In this document: positions 47,318 through 64,000 of the stretch, one piece after another
Layout: each line of letters opens with the position of its first letter
Numbering within the stretch: the stretch's first letter is position 1
Notes under the pieces: model-generated
Database searches by the model: none
Told to the model about the DNA's origin: nothing
The model's input: only the letters and a program-made list of their open reading frames with translations
Position numbers and translations under genes: made by a program
From: Phoebastria nigripes
Lineage: Eukaryota; Chordata; Aves; Procellariiformes; Diomedeidae
DNA length: 64,000 nt
NCBI GenBank assembly: GCA_035582835.1
Contig: JAYKAV010000489.1
Coordinates: forward strand, 1,826,345 to 1,890,344
Direction of reading: 5' to 3'

Positions 47318-47329
47318 CGCGCGTGCGCC
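47318..47329 (-). promoter_or_regulatory. ACADS: NRF1-like site upstream of ACADS
   Basis: The minus strand reads GGCGCACGCGCG, matching the NRF1 consensus YGCGCAYGCGCR except at the first base. It lies 44-55 bases before the start codon. NRF1 is the main activator of nuclear genes for mitochondrial proteins, so the placement makes sense. Confidence 0.5.
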
Positions 47330-47372
47330 GTTTCCNGCTGCCCGCGCTCGCCTGAGGAGACCGGAGGCGGGC

Positions 47373-54300
<6,928 letters not shown>

Positions 54301-54620
54301 AGAAGCCAACTAGAGCAAGACACTGCCCCAGAGTGCCTCGTAACGGTGCACAACAGTGATCAAGTCTTGGCCCTCTTGACCAAGGCTAATGATGGAAGTT
54401 TTCCTCACCAATGAGTAACTGACCCTCTTGTTAAAANGTGCTGATTCTTCTTTGGACAAAGTATGGTGGATGGAAGGCCGTATCTAGGTTTGTAAGCGAT
54501 GTCTGTGAGTGCAGGAGGGAGGAGGCAAGCTGTCCTCGTAGGGGAGCGTAGGTCTTTTCCTAAACCAGAGCACTGTTTTGGTTTGGTAGCAGTAAAATGA
54601 CTTTGCTGTTCAGTAAAGTC
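54301..54620 (+). other. ACADS: ACADS 3' UTR, end uncertain
   Basis: No canonical AATAAA occurs shortly after the stop. AGTAAA variants occur near 54591 and 54612 and may serve as the signal. The first AATAAA is far downstream, near 55533. Confidence 0.3.
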
Positions 54621-57600
54621 AGCAGCTCTCCCTGTGCGCTTCCCAGCCACTGCCTGTTTTGCAAGGATTTGTCACTACGTGGTACTTGATAACCAGTGCC
54701 AAAGTTAGAGGCACTGAGAGATGTGACCCCTGTGCCCTGTCCCAGGCTGCAGGTTATGCTACCTCTTCTGATCAGACCTTGATGAATTTCAGGTGTAGGA
54801 TGCAGCTATGTGTAAGCTCCTAATTGGATACAGGCTGTGCTGAGGTAATCCTTTGCAGCAGTGCACTTTTCCCCACTTTCAGCAGGAGAGGTGCCAGACG
54901 GGAGGACACAGGTACTACCTACACACAGAGGGCTCTTTGTACAGCTGGTGGTTGCTATGTAGATGTAAAAACAAAGGCCAGAAACCCCCCCCTTGATCTT
55001 GCCCAGCAGAGCCCAGCAGCCTGCTCACTCAACCACTTACAGATGTAGGTGTAAAAGAAAAGGACAGAAAAGCTGCAATGCCTGAGACTGATTTAAAAAA
55101 AAAAAAAAAAAACAACAACAAAAAACCTCTGCTCCCAAAGCTGCTTTTACTATACCAACAACTACCCAACAGGAAAGAAAGTGCATGAAGTGGCAGTAAC
55201 AGCCTTTAATCTCTACGTGTTTTGGGTAACAACAAGGAAATGAACAGATGACAGAAAACCTTACCAGGAAACTTTAGCAGTAGCACATATGCACAGTCAG
55301 TTATCTTTGGCAAGAAATTAACTTTCAGAAGATTCAACAGCTAAAAGAAAAGCTCTAAACTCAGGAAAAGATGGAGAGGATTAAGACTACAGCCTGTATG
55401 GTCCGCACCCTTGTCCAAACGATGAGCACACTAGAGGTAAAGGGTTATTTTCCTGTGGTGCCATTTATTTAGATTTGTGTGGAGAGAAAAAAACAGCAGG
55501 ATTCTATCACACGTAAGAAAGCAGAGAAGAGAAATAAAGCCTGATTTTAAAGGACCACCAGTGCCCACTTTCTTTTTTTAATGCAAATGAGAATTCATTT
55601 AGAATATTTTCTTCCAGTCACAAGAGGAGTATAAACCACCTGCATGCAACAGTTAGACACCGCTTCAAGGTGCAGCTGGTGTTCGCTAGTGCAGCCATCC
55701 CAGTAATATAAATAATCCTTTTGCAGGTCGCTAGAGGGCAACTGCATGATGGGGCAAAGTCTTGAATTTCTCCTTGCTGCGCTCACAAACCTAAGGATTA
55801 ACAGAAACAGCCAGGCAGTGAATTCAACAGGAGTATTTCTACTGGAAAACCATTCTAATGACTGACTGTGAATGTGTTGTAAATTATGGAGGGCTTCTAG
55901 GTGTGAGAGTCACTTTTCTAGCTTGATTTCAGCCCATATCACTGCTTTGAGGATTGCTGAAGGCTTGTATCTATGATTGTGTAGGAGAAAGTGATACTAT
56001 TTTACACTTACTTCTCCTTGCAGCCACTCAGCTAGAACAGGAGCTGTAGGGCTGCTTGCTGCAAGAAAGTGAGGACTTTGGGAATGCAGAGTTACTGTTC
56101 AGTACTCATCTTCACTGACCTCATGTGCTGAGGTCCAGCTGAATCCCCAGTGACCCAGAGCAGTCAGTCACACAGTGCAGCAGGCATGGCCTGTTTCCCC
56201 TCTTCATCTAGCTGCTTCTCTTAGATCGGCTTTACTGTACCGTCAGTGCTTTCACACTGCTCCTCTTCAACATCACACTTCCTTCATTTACCAACTCTAA
56301 ATGACTGCAGCTTATCTTCTCCAGAGCAGAGTGAAATTGCCCCTGTACATGCACCATGGCTGACCTAAGGGGGAGAATAGCGATGAACACCTCAGCTGAC
56401 AGAGAACACACCTGAATAACCTACAAACTAGATGTACCAAATCCCATGTGGACCTTCTGCAGAGAATACAGGGGCAGCATCAAGTAATTGACTGTTCTTG
56501 GGGGAGCCCTGCTGCTGTGCCTGTGACCAGAGCCTGCTTTTGGGAATGCCTGGATCACGCACCGCATGCCTCGTTAACAGGCTTCTTGCTAGCTCTGACA
56601 TCAGTACAACAGCTGACCTGGCTCACAACTGCACCCTTGATGCTAACTTGCTGAGGGCTGCACCTCTGCCATAGTCTTGTACCAAATTACACGGCACATC
56701 ATCAAATTACAGACAGGGTGGAGCTGGTCAAAAAATCACTGGTCTAGGTACAGCATGCCAGTCAAGTTCCTGAGCCTAGGAACATCTTAAGATACTCTAG
56801 TAGAGTTCCCTTTTGCTATTACCTAAAAACATGCTTTAAGGGTGCAAAGTCTCTCAAACAAAAGCTTTCCAATACCTTCCTTGCTGCCACAGGTCCAGAG
56901 AGGGGTCGGTAACCTGTCACACAGCACTGTTCACAGCAGTGCTTTGGGGTAAACAGCAGTTACGCACAAAGCCTGCCCCAGAGCTCCGAGAGCAAAGAGC
57001 TGGCTTTTCTCAGAGCAAGATACTAAGCAGCTTCCTCCTTGCTGCTGCTGGCTGAGAGAATTTTGGCTGTAATGTATGTATGTGTGCTCCTCAGGGCTGT
57101 TATAGACAAGAACTGCTGAAAGCGCAGAACACAAACAAGTTTTGCAGCAATAGGGAGCTCTTACAGAGAGCCACCCCCAGACAGCACTAACCTGGCTAGG
57201 CATGGGTAGGGCCAGGCTTTCCTTTGAGAAAAGGGTCTATTTACAGGTGAAGCCAAAAGCTTTTATCAGTTTACAAACTCGGCCAACATTGCAAAGTTGG
57301 GGCACTGAGATGGGAAAATCGGGTCATACATAAATTAGAAAGAGGTGGGGAAGGAGATAAGCCACAGTTACACTTTCAAGGACACTGTGTTTTTTTGCTC
57401 TAAGTGTACATGAAACAGGTTACGAGGCAGACTACTGGGAATGAAGCAGGGAGAGCCCTAACTAGAATCCTTTCTTAGGAAACACAGTTACAGTAATGAG
57501 GAGTTACTTCCTCCCACACCTTAGATTTGATATATTTTATATCACATATAAAGCTCACAGTCTCTTCCTGTGAGTTCCCAACAGACTAAAGGAAGAGACA

Positions 57601-60600
57601 AGCTGTTCTGGGCTGCCACAATTAAATACACCCAGGTGAGAAATACTTAACTCTCCATGGGGAGCACAGACATGAGCCACATCCTTCTTGGCCCATCCCC
57701 CACCAAGAATGAGGAGCTGCCTGGAGGCTGGATCCCCTTCTGAAGCATCTACCTTTCTTGGAGCACAGCGGGACAGGGCTCACCTCTCAATTTCACACAA
57801 TTTCAAAAAAAAAAACCCAGAAGCGCCATCTCAGCCTTCCAAGTTTAAGCAGTGTATAAAATGTTTTACAGGACTCAGCTGAAATTGCTGTAGCATTGCT
57901 TTCACATCAGAATAGTCTACTAGTCTTTTCTGACAGTGTTATCTATAAGAAAAGTAGGACAAATCATTTTGATTTTAAATTAAAATTTTGTTTTGCCTAA
58001 GTTGAGAGCCCTCATTATACACACAGACCTGGCAACAGCCACACATTCAGGTTATGTTGGGGATCTTGGAAAGCATGAAAAATACCAAATTTGAAAGACA
58101 TCCTGAAGTAAAAAAGCCAAGTACCTATAAGAAGAACAGGAAGAAGAGATTGAATAGAGATAAGAAAACGTGACAGTGTTGTAACTTGAATGAAAAATGC
58201 AGCTTACTACTGTTTAGCTAAAAATTAATTTCAAATTCCACTCACTCACTACTTGTATAAAAAGAAGAATATTTGGGAGCCTTCCCTCCACTTCCCCCTC
58301 CAAGAAGGTCAGTACTGAGCTGGGGAAGCAACCCAACTGTCACTATGTATTTCCTAATTGCCTCAATGACTTCCCCTTCTCTCACAGAACATACCGTACT
58401 TCCATGCTCAAGACAGGAAACGTTCATCTCACCGAAAGGCTTCTGAGTGTCGCACGACTGAAACTGCAGCGCTGGCCACCCTGGTGTTCTCCTGAGCCTC
58501 TGCAGGCAGCTGTGCTGCGCATGGGTTTGACAACTTCCCGGGTTGCTCCCAACAGGCCAATAGACACAGAATGACCAGCTTGCATTTCTGATATACTTTA
58601 CCCATACTGGCTGGCCAGGCAACCCCAGGTCATTTCTGAGCTCATAACGTTTGCAAGATTAAGTGTGACCTTAGGGACATTTCAAAATACAAACAGTAAA
58701 ATTTCTAAGCTGACTATTCCCAAAGATGCAGCAGAAAGCCAACTCCAGAACTGTTAACAGGTTTGTACATTACAATTCTGGTTCGTGTCCTGACAACTTT
58801 GCTATAAACACGCAGTCTATCACTTTTTTGCCNGTATCCTTTTACCTTCCTACAAAAAGGCTTACGGTAGTCAAACGATTATTAAACTTTTTTTTTTCTG
58901 ACAACTTTTCAGAAGAAAGGGCAGGTGGTTTGGCAATCTCACTGCAGGACTTTGTGTCAAGTAGTTTATTAAGGAGTTCAACAAAATGTTAAACCAAGAA
59001 GGCATGAACAACTGTGCCAGACCTCACACGGACAGGGAACCCTAGGCCCTCGATGGCCTCTAGAAATCCAAAGGACCCAAAGCAGCTTGTACAGTTTCAT
59101 CCTCAAGCTGAGAAGACGTGTAGTCAGCCAGGCTGAAGAAATGAGTACAAAAGGTGCACCTGTGCAGCGGGGGCCCAGCAGCTGAGTAGCAAGGTAGGAA
59201 TCTGTTTCTAATCCCCCCGAATGCTGAGGTTGTTCTAGACAGGAAAGCTGTGGGACAAAGCTTTACAGCTTTAACTTACTCAAAAAACCTAGGAGAATGC
59301 TTTTCCCTCTGCAAATGTAATAGATTTGTATTTAGAACAGTTATGCTTCAGTTAACCTCTACAAAGCACCAAAATCCTTTTTCTGCCAGCGGTGGCTGCT
59401 GTTCCACACTGAAGGGGCAGCAAACGCTTTTCAGTTTTGCTCACCTGGCAGGTGCAAGCTTCCACCGGGGAAGCGGGGCAGTCAGCTCAGTGCAGCAGGC
59501 ACTACCTGTGGGTTCAGAAACAAAGTGTTGCAGTTACAGCTCAGTCTCTTACCTCAGTGCAAGTCAAAAGGTCACACAGTGTGCAGGAGGGCAACACAGC
59601 TTAAAAAGGAAGGCCAAGATTTTTCTGGAAAGCTAAATTAATTCTCATTAAGCATTTGTCAATTAGCACTCCTAGAATTTTTTCCAGAATCCTTTTTAAG
59701 TGTAGAAGATCATTCATAGGCACACTTTCCTGGCAGGGACTAAAAAATGCCACTGCAAAACAGAGAAAGGCCTTTTATTTTAATTCCAAAGGCAGGAGGG
59801 AACTGCCGAGAAGCTGAAAGCACCTGAGATGTGCACTATCAGGTGGGTGGAAGGGCTGGGAAGATAAAGCAGTAGCAAACTGTATCTAAAGATGTTATTC
59901 CACTGCTTGGAACCTCTTGGGGGGGGGGGGACCAAACCAAAAAGTATCTTTTTTCTCTCTCTGAATATCCTCATCAATATTTTATTCACCTTAAGTTTGA
60001 GGTGTGTAGCTGAAAACTCATGCTTTTCTGTTATCCCGAGCTGACTGCAAGTCTGGGACCTAACACCTGCTATGAACAGTAAAAGCAGATTTTTAATTAA
60101 AAACTATTTACTTCATTAAAACGTGACAGTTACCTGATGATGAGCATTGCAGCCACATGCTAGAGGAAATGCTTTCAACTAAGTGAAAGATATCAGCTGG
60201 GGGGCGGAATTAATAAAAATAAAGTCACAACATCCCCCCTGCCGCACCCGCCCACACACACTTGCTAAATCTTAGAGCTCCCTGCCCCCCAAAAGGGCTG
60301 TGCTGCTTCTTACTGTTTCTTCAGATGTTTTACCTGTCTCGGAGATCTGTTACAGGCAGCTCAGAGGCCGTCAGCCCTGTCAGCCCCTCTGCCCACGAGC
60401 AGTGGCAGACCTGCCTGAGAACAGAGGAAGACAGTTAATTAATGACAGCACACACACACGGCTAGATAAAATTTTCTACTGTGTTAAATATGCTCTTGTA
60501 ACATCTGACAGAGCAGAAAGGATCAGATGTTTCACTGAAGCTTTCTTACCTGTTGTAACAAAACCGTACCCCAAAGTAATGTTACTGTTCAGTTGGGTTC

Positions 60601-60892
60601 ATTCTTAAACATTCCTGTTTTCCTTCTAGTCAACTAACAGTTACCAGGATCTATCCAACTAACAAGAGCTATGACCTTTCAGGAGAGTTCCCCAGACCCA
60701 ATTTGGCAGAGTATTTTAAAGGACAAAAGTTCTAGTTACCTCAGGGAAGCCTTTCAGTCAATAAAATAACAGAACTGGAACTGCTGGTTTTAAAAAAAAA
60801 AAAAAAAAAATCCACATTTTAACAGGCTACAGGTACACAGCAGTCAACACACAAACTCCAACCACTCACAACAGTAAAGGACAGTTTTCTTG

Positions 60893-60923
<31 letters not shown>

Positions 60924-61430
60924 CTTTTTTTTTTCTTTTCTTTAAGGGGCAGGGGCATGGAAAAAATACAGCACACTAATGAAACAAAATGCAAAAAATA
61001 CAAAAAAATAGAAAATAGAAAAAATGTATTTACAAGTGATACATTACTATGATCAGAAAGCACAAAGACAATTGCTGCTATAATACATGCACTGGGTCAA
61101 GAAGGAACTACTAAAAACCTGCAAGGGAGCTGGTTGTAAAAAAAAAAAAAAAAAAAAAGAAAGAAAAAAGACACCCCCCCCTCCCCCCTCAAACAAACAG
61201 GGTTTGGGTTTGAACTTTTTTCTTCCCTAGTTTGCTACATTGATCAAAATCGAATATCCCCTAAAGTCCATGAGTACGATTGGTACAAATACTACACTTG
61301 TTGTTAAACTGCAGGTTCAGTTGGGGGGGGGGGGGAACAGCAGCTCATTGTAGATCCATATACAAGAAAGCCATAGTAAACTGCTCTACATGCTAAAAAT
61401 TACAGCAAGCCCCTGTCTGCTACATAGCAT
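54621..61430. other. Convergent ACADS-SPPL3 spacer, without recognised genes
   Basis: This holds the unresolved tails of ACADS (plus) and SPPL3 (minus). I see only homopolymer runs: A18 near 55094, A-rich near 57808, G12 at 59919-59930, A18 near 60792, T-rich at 60896-60944 and A-rich near 61138-61160. Minus-strand AATAAA signals occur as TTTATT near 55465, 58967, 59775 and 59978, so a longer SPPL3 3' UTR is possible. There is no open frame with coding character. Confidence 0.5.
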
Positions 61431-61450
61431 GATCTTAGCAGGTTTTCCTT

Positions 61451-61460
61451 TTTATTTATT
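61451..61460 (-). terminator. SPPL3: Candidate SPPL3 polyadenylation signal
   Basis: Overlapping AATAAA hexamers on the minus strand (TTTATTTATT on plus) lie about 680 bases after the SPPL3 stop. More distal signals exist, so this may be only a proximal site. Confidence 0.35.
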
Positions 61461-61502
61461 CATATATATATCTATATGTGTGTATATATATATGTATAAA
61501 AA
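61461..61502. repeat. AT/GT dinucleotide microsatellite
   Basis: This is a run of CATATATATATC, TATATGTGTG and TATATATATATG units within the presumed SPPL3 3' UTR. Confidence 0.8.
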
Positions 61503-62135
61503 TCGTGCCCTTTTTCACTGCAACATGACATCTGGGTGGAAATGTAACTTGTTACAACAAATTTTTATATGTATACTGCAAGAAGTCACTCAATGTCTGT
61601 GGATTTAATAAGTAACCTCACACCACAGGAAATATTTAATAAATCAAAAAAAACCCAATATTGTGACAGAAGACCTTCTGTCTCAGTTCTTTTCAAAACC
61701 GAAGTCCAGCAGGACACTGGTCCCAATGTCCATGAGGGGTTCTCTGAAGAAGCTTCAGTTTGCTTAACCATTTTTTCTTTTAGTGTTCACAAGTTTTTGA
61801 ACGACTTCAAGCCGTTTTCAGTTTCAAGTCTGTCTCTTCCTCTCTCGCAAAGGTAATAGTCTGGTACTAATCCATCTGAGTGAGGAAAAGAGGAAAGTGG
61901 CTGCAGTTGCACAAAGGGTCCCCAATTCCACATCTGCAGGGAGATACGGAGTCACACAGAGCTCCAGGATCTTTTTTTTTTTTCTTTTCCTCCTTTTAAT
62001 ACAAAGTCCTTTCATACAAGTCCCATAATTGGTACCTTCCCAAGTACCAGCCAGTCCAGCTTTAGGAGATGACAAAGCCACAAGTTAAGAGAAAAGGACC
62101 AAGGCAGAAGTTCAGGTCACTTTCTATCTGTTCCA
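61461..62135 (-). other. SPPL3: SPPL3 3' UTR (proximal part)
   Basis: This sequence follows the SPPL3 stop codon on the minus strand, down to the first canonical polyadenylation signal. It contains T- and A-rich runs and no competing gene. Confidence 0.55.
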
Positions 62136-63060
62136 TCATACTTCCAGGAAACGGGAGCTGCTGGACTTGGAGTGGAAAGGCTCAGACCACATGCGACGTA
62201 GATCGCCCTAGGCAGGAAAACAGCAGAAGGACCATGCCCTCAGAAACTTTAAAGTCCATTTAGAATTCAGATTTTAAAATGCATATATAATTGCAAGCAC
62301 ATCTTAAAGCAAATCTATTCTTCACCTGTTTTGCAAATTACAATAAAGACAGTAAAAAATAAATCCTTTCTCTGTCAGGCCAGAACGTCTTACTTTGGCA
62401 GCAGATCTACCCAAAATGGGTTTCTGATGGGAAGGAAGTATTTATGCAGGTGGAAAATTCTGCCATTTCTTACACTCCACTCTGCAGAGTGCTAGATGTG
62501 TGTTTCAACAAGAGCCCTCTAACAGGAAAGGTTACATTTTAAAATTTCAGTTCAGAACAGGTGACTGGAAAGAGGTAAACAAGGATCTGCCTCTCCAATC
62601 TCTGTTCAACCTTTGTGCACGCATTCCTTCATGATCAGCTGGGCGAGGACAAATTCACTTGATTAATTAAAACAGCATTTAATACTTCAGAATTTGGTTA
62701 GTTTATAATTACTGGTACTTTATGTACACAAATTATCTTCTATTTCAGGAACTCATCTCTCAGTTACTCAGTCCTCCAAAATGACGACTCACCCCAACAG
62801 CAGCAGTACCTTAGTTCTGGGCCAGGGCTGTTAAGGAGGAGTAAGGACATGTGTCATCCTCACGAGAACTGGTGCCCAGTGCAAGAACACTGAACCCACT
62901 TCCAGCTGACCCCCAGAGCTTCCTGCTGCAAATATATAATCCTGTCTTACCTTTAAATAGGCCATGGTGAGGAGCGGCAATAAAGTAAATGGTACCAAAT
63001 AGAGTAGGGCAGGCTGGGCTGCCCGGTGAATACGAGAAGCTACTGTTGCAGTTAATAGAC
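62136..63060 (-). CDS. SPPL3: Signal peptide peptidase-like 3, last two coding exons (partial)
   Basis: SPPL3 is a multi-pass GxGD aspartyl protease of the Golgi. It cleaves type II membrane proteins, notably glycosyltransferases, and so tunes N-glycosylation. Two exons are present: 63060-62951 (enters in phase 1, ends ...TMAYLK at a GTAAGA donor) and 62207-62136 ([20 protein letters not shown], then LEV and TGA at 62138-62136). The first carries [20 protein letters not shown] and then [11 protein letters not shown]. It contains the conserved PAL motif of this protease family (QPALL) and the last membrane helices. The active-site YD and GxGD motifs lie on exons beyond 64000. The sequence is nearly identical to mammalian SPPL3, so identity is certain. 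Confidence 0.96.
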
Positions 63061-64000
63061 CTGTAAAAGAAAAAAGTGATTGTAAGTAAGTATCTTTAGC
63101 TTGCATATGGGTGTTCTCATCATTTCATCCACACGTGGCTCCCTTCCCCACCATTTTAAGAGACAGGCTGTGGAAAAGTTACTTATCTGTGCTTCGCTTT
63201 CCCTGAATACAATTGAAACAAACAAGACAGTGAAAAATTATTTTATTTTAATATTAGGCTGTGCTGAGCCACTTGCTCCAGTTTTGAATCTCAAAGACTA
63301 AGCTAAGAATAACTCAAACAAAATGCAACAAAAGGCGAAGGGGAGGAAGTTGAATGCACCACACTGAAGTGCTGGTACCTTGTGAGACTGTCAGTCTGAG
63401 GCCCCTAGCCTGAGAAATGGGGGGCTGAGAGGAAGGATTGTATGCACCAGGAATGATTTTCCTGGATACAGGAACGAGGTGGGGAGGAGGAAGGCTATTG
63501 GTAGGAAATGATCGTTCCTTTGCATCCTCAGACGGACTGCAGGAGGTCAGGATAGGCACACACATGTCCTGACCTTAGGGAAAAATCTGTTCTATGCTAG
63601 GAAGGAGAGGGATGGCTACATCAAATCATGAACAGCATTCCAGTTCTGACTACTTACGATTTTCTGTATGTACTAAAATGTCACAGGATCATAAGCATTA
63701 ACAGTAGAATACAAAAATGCAGGAATTATCTAGATGAATTACCTAGATGTACTCTTGCACAGCATAATCCATCTAGAAACTCCCATATTTTTCCCATAAC
63801 CCAGGTATGAGCTACAATACCTTCTATGCTAGTAAAGCAAAGTATAAAAAGTTGCTAACAAAAATACACTGATAGTCTCTTTCATCCATTAAATAAAATA
63901 CAACAACAAAATCTTAAAAAGAAGACTGCAAAAGGGTTTTTCTCCCTAGACCATGCCAATGAAACCCAAAGAGAGGAGGATTAAAAAAGAACATAACCAA
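63061..64000 (-). other. SPPL3: SPPL3 intron, continuing past the window
   Basis: The minus-strand acceptor (TCTTTTACAG) ends this intron at 63061. No other exon is seen up to the window edge. Confidence 0.7.

Overview
This is vertebrate nuclear DNA, almost certainly from a bird. It carries split genes with GT-AG introns, CpG-island promoters and long 3' untranslated regions. A short piece with the typical 3' end of the avian CR1 retroposon lies at 47984-48045. The gene order CABP1 - MLEC - UNC119B - ACADS - SPPL3 is the conserved synteny block known from human 12q24.31. Introns and intergenic gaps are short, as expected for a small avian chromosome. Scattered single N bases show an unfinished consensus. 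The exact species cannot be told from the sequence alone.

Layout: 1-5360 holds no gene I can support. CABP1 (plus strand) runs from 5673 to 18917 in seven coding exons and gives the 226-residue long form, or the 167-residue short form if exon 2 is skipped. 19.5-24.4 kb is intergenic. MLEC (plus) starts in a CpG island and codes from 25316 to 32316 in five exons, followed by a probable 3' UTR to about 38.24 kb. UNC119B (plus) starts in a second CpG island and codes from 40040 to 43042 in five exons; its 3' UTR appears to run to about 47.23 kb, into the CpG island of the next gene. ACADS (plus) codes from 47373 to 54300 in ten exons and gives 412 residues. SPPL3 is on the minus strand and converges on ACADS; only its last two coding exons (63060-62951 and 62207-62136) and 3' UTR are in the window.

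The five genes are not an operon or pathway. They act in neuronal calcium sensing (CABP1), ER glycoprotein quality control (MLEC), lipidated-cargo delivery to cilia (UNC119B), mitochondrial beta-oxidation (ACADS) and Golgi intramembrane proteolysis (SPPL3). All exon joins were checked by hand for splice sites and reading phase, and every complete coding sequence closes in frame.

I found no new multi-gene system. The most interesting signals are splice-level and promoter-level: a 57-nt in-frame candidate cassette exon in ACADS; duplicated in-frame donors at the CABP1 exon that precedes EF-hand 3; a possible extra CABP1 first exon in intron 2; an apparent UNC119B polyadenylation site inside the ACADS promoter island; and RFX X-box, ZNF143-like, YY1 and NRF1-like motifs in the three CpG-island promoters.
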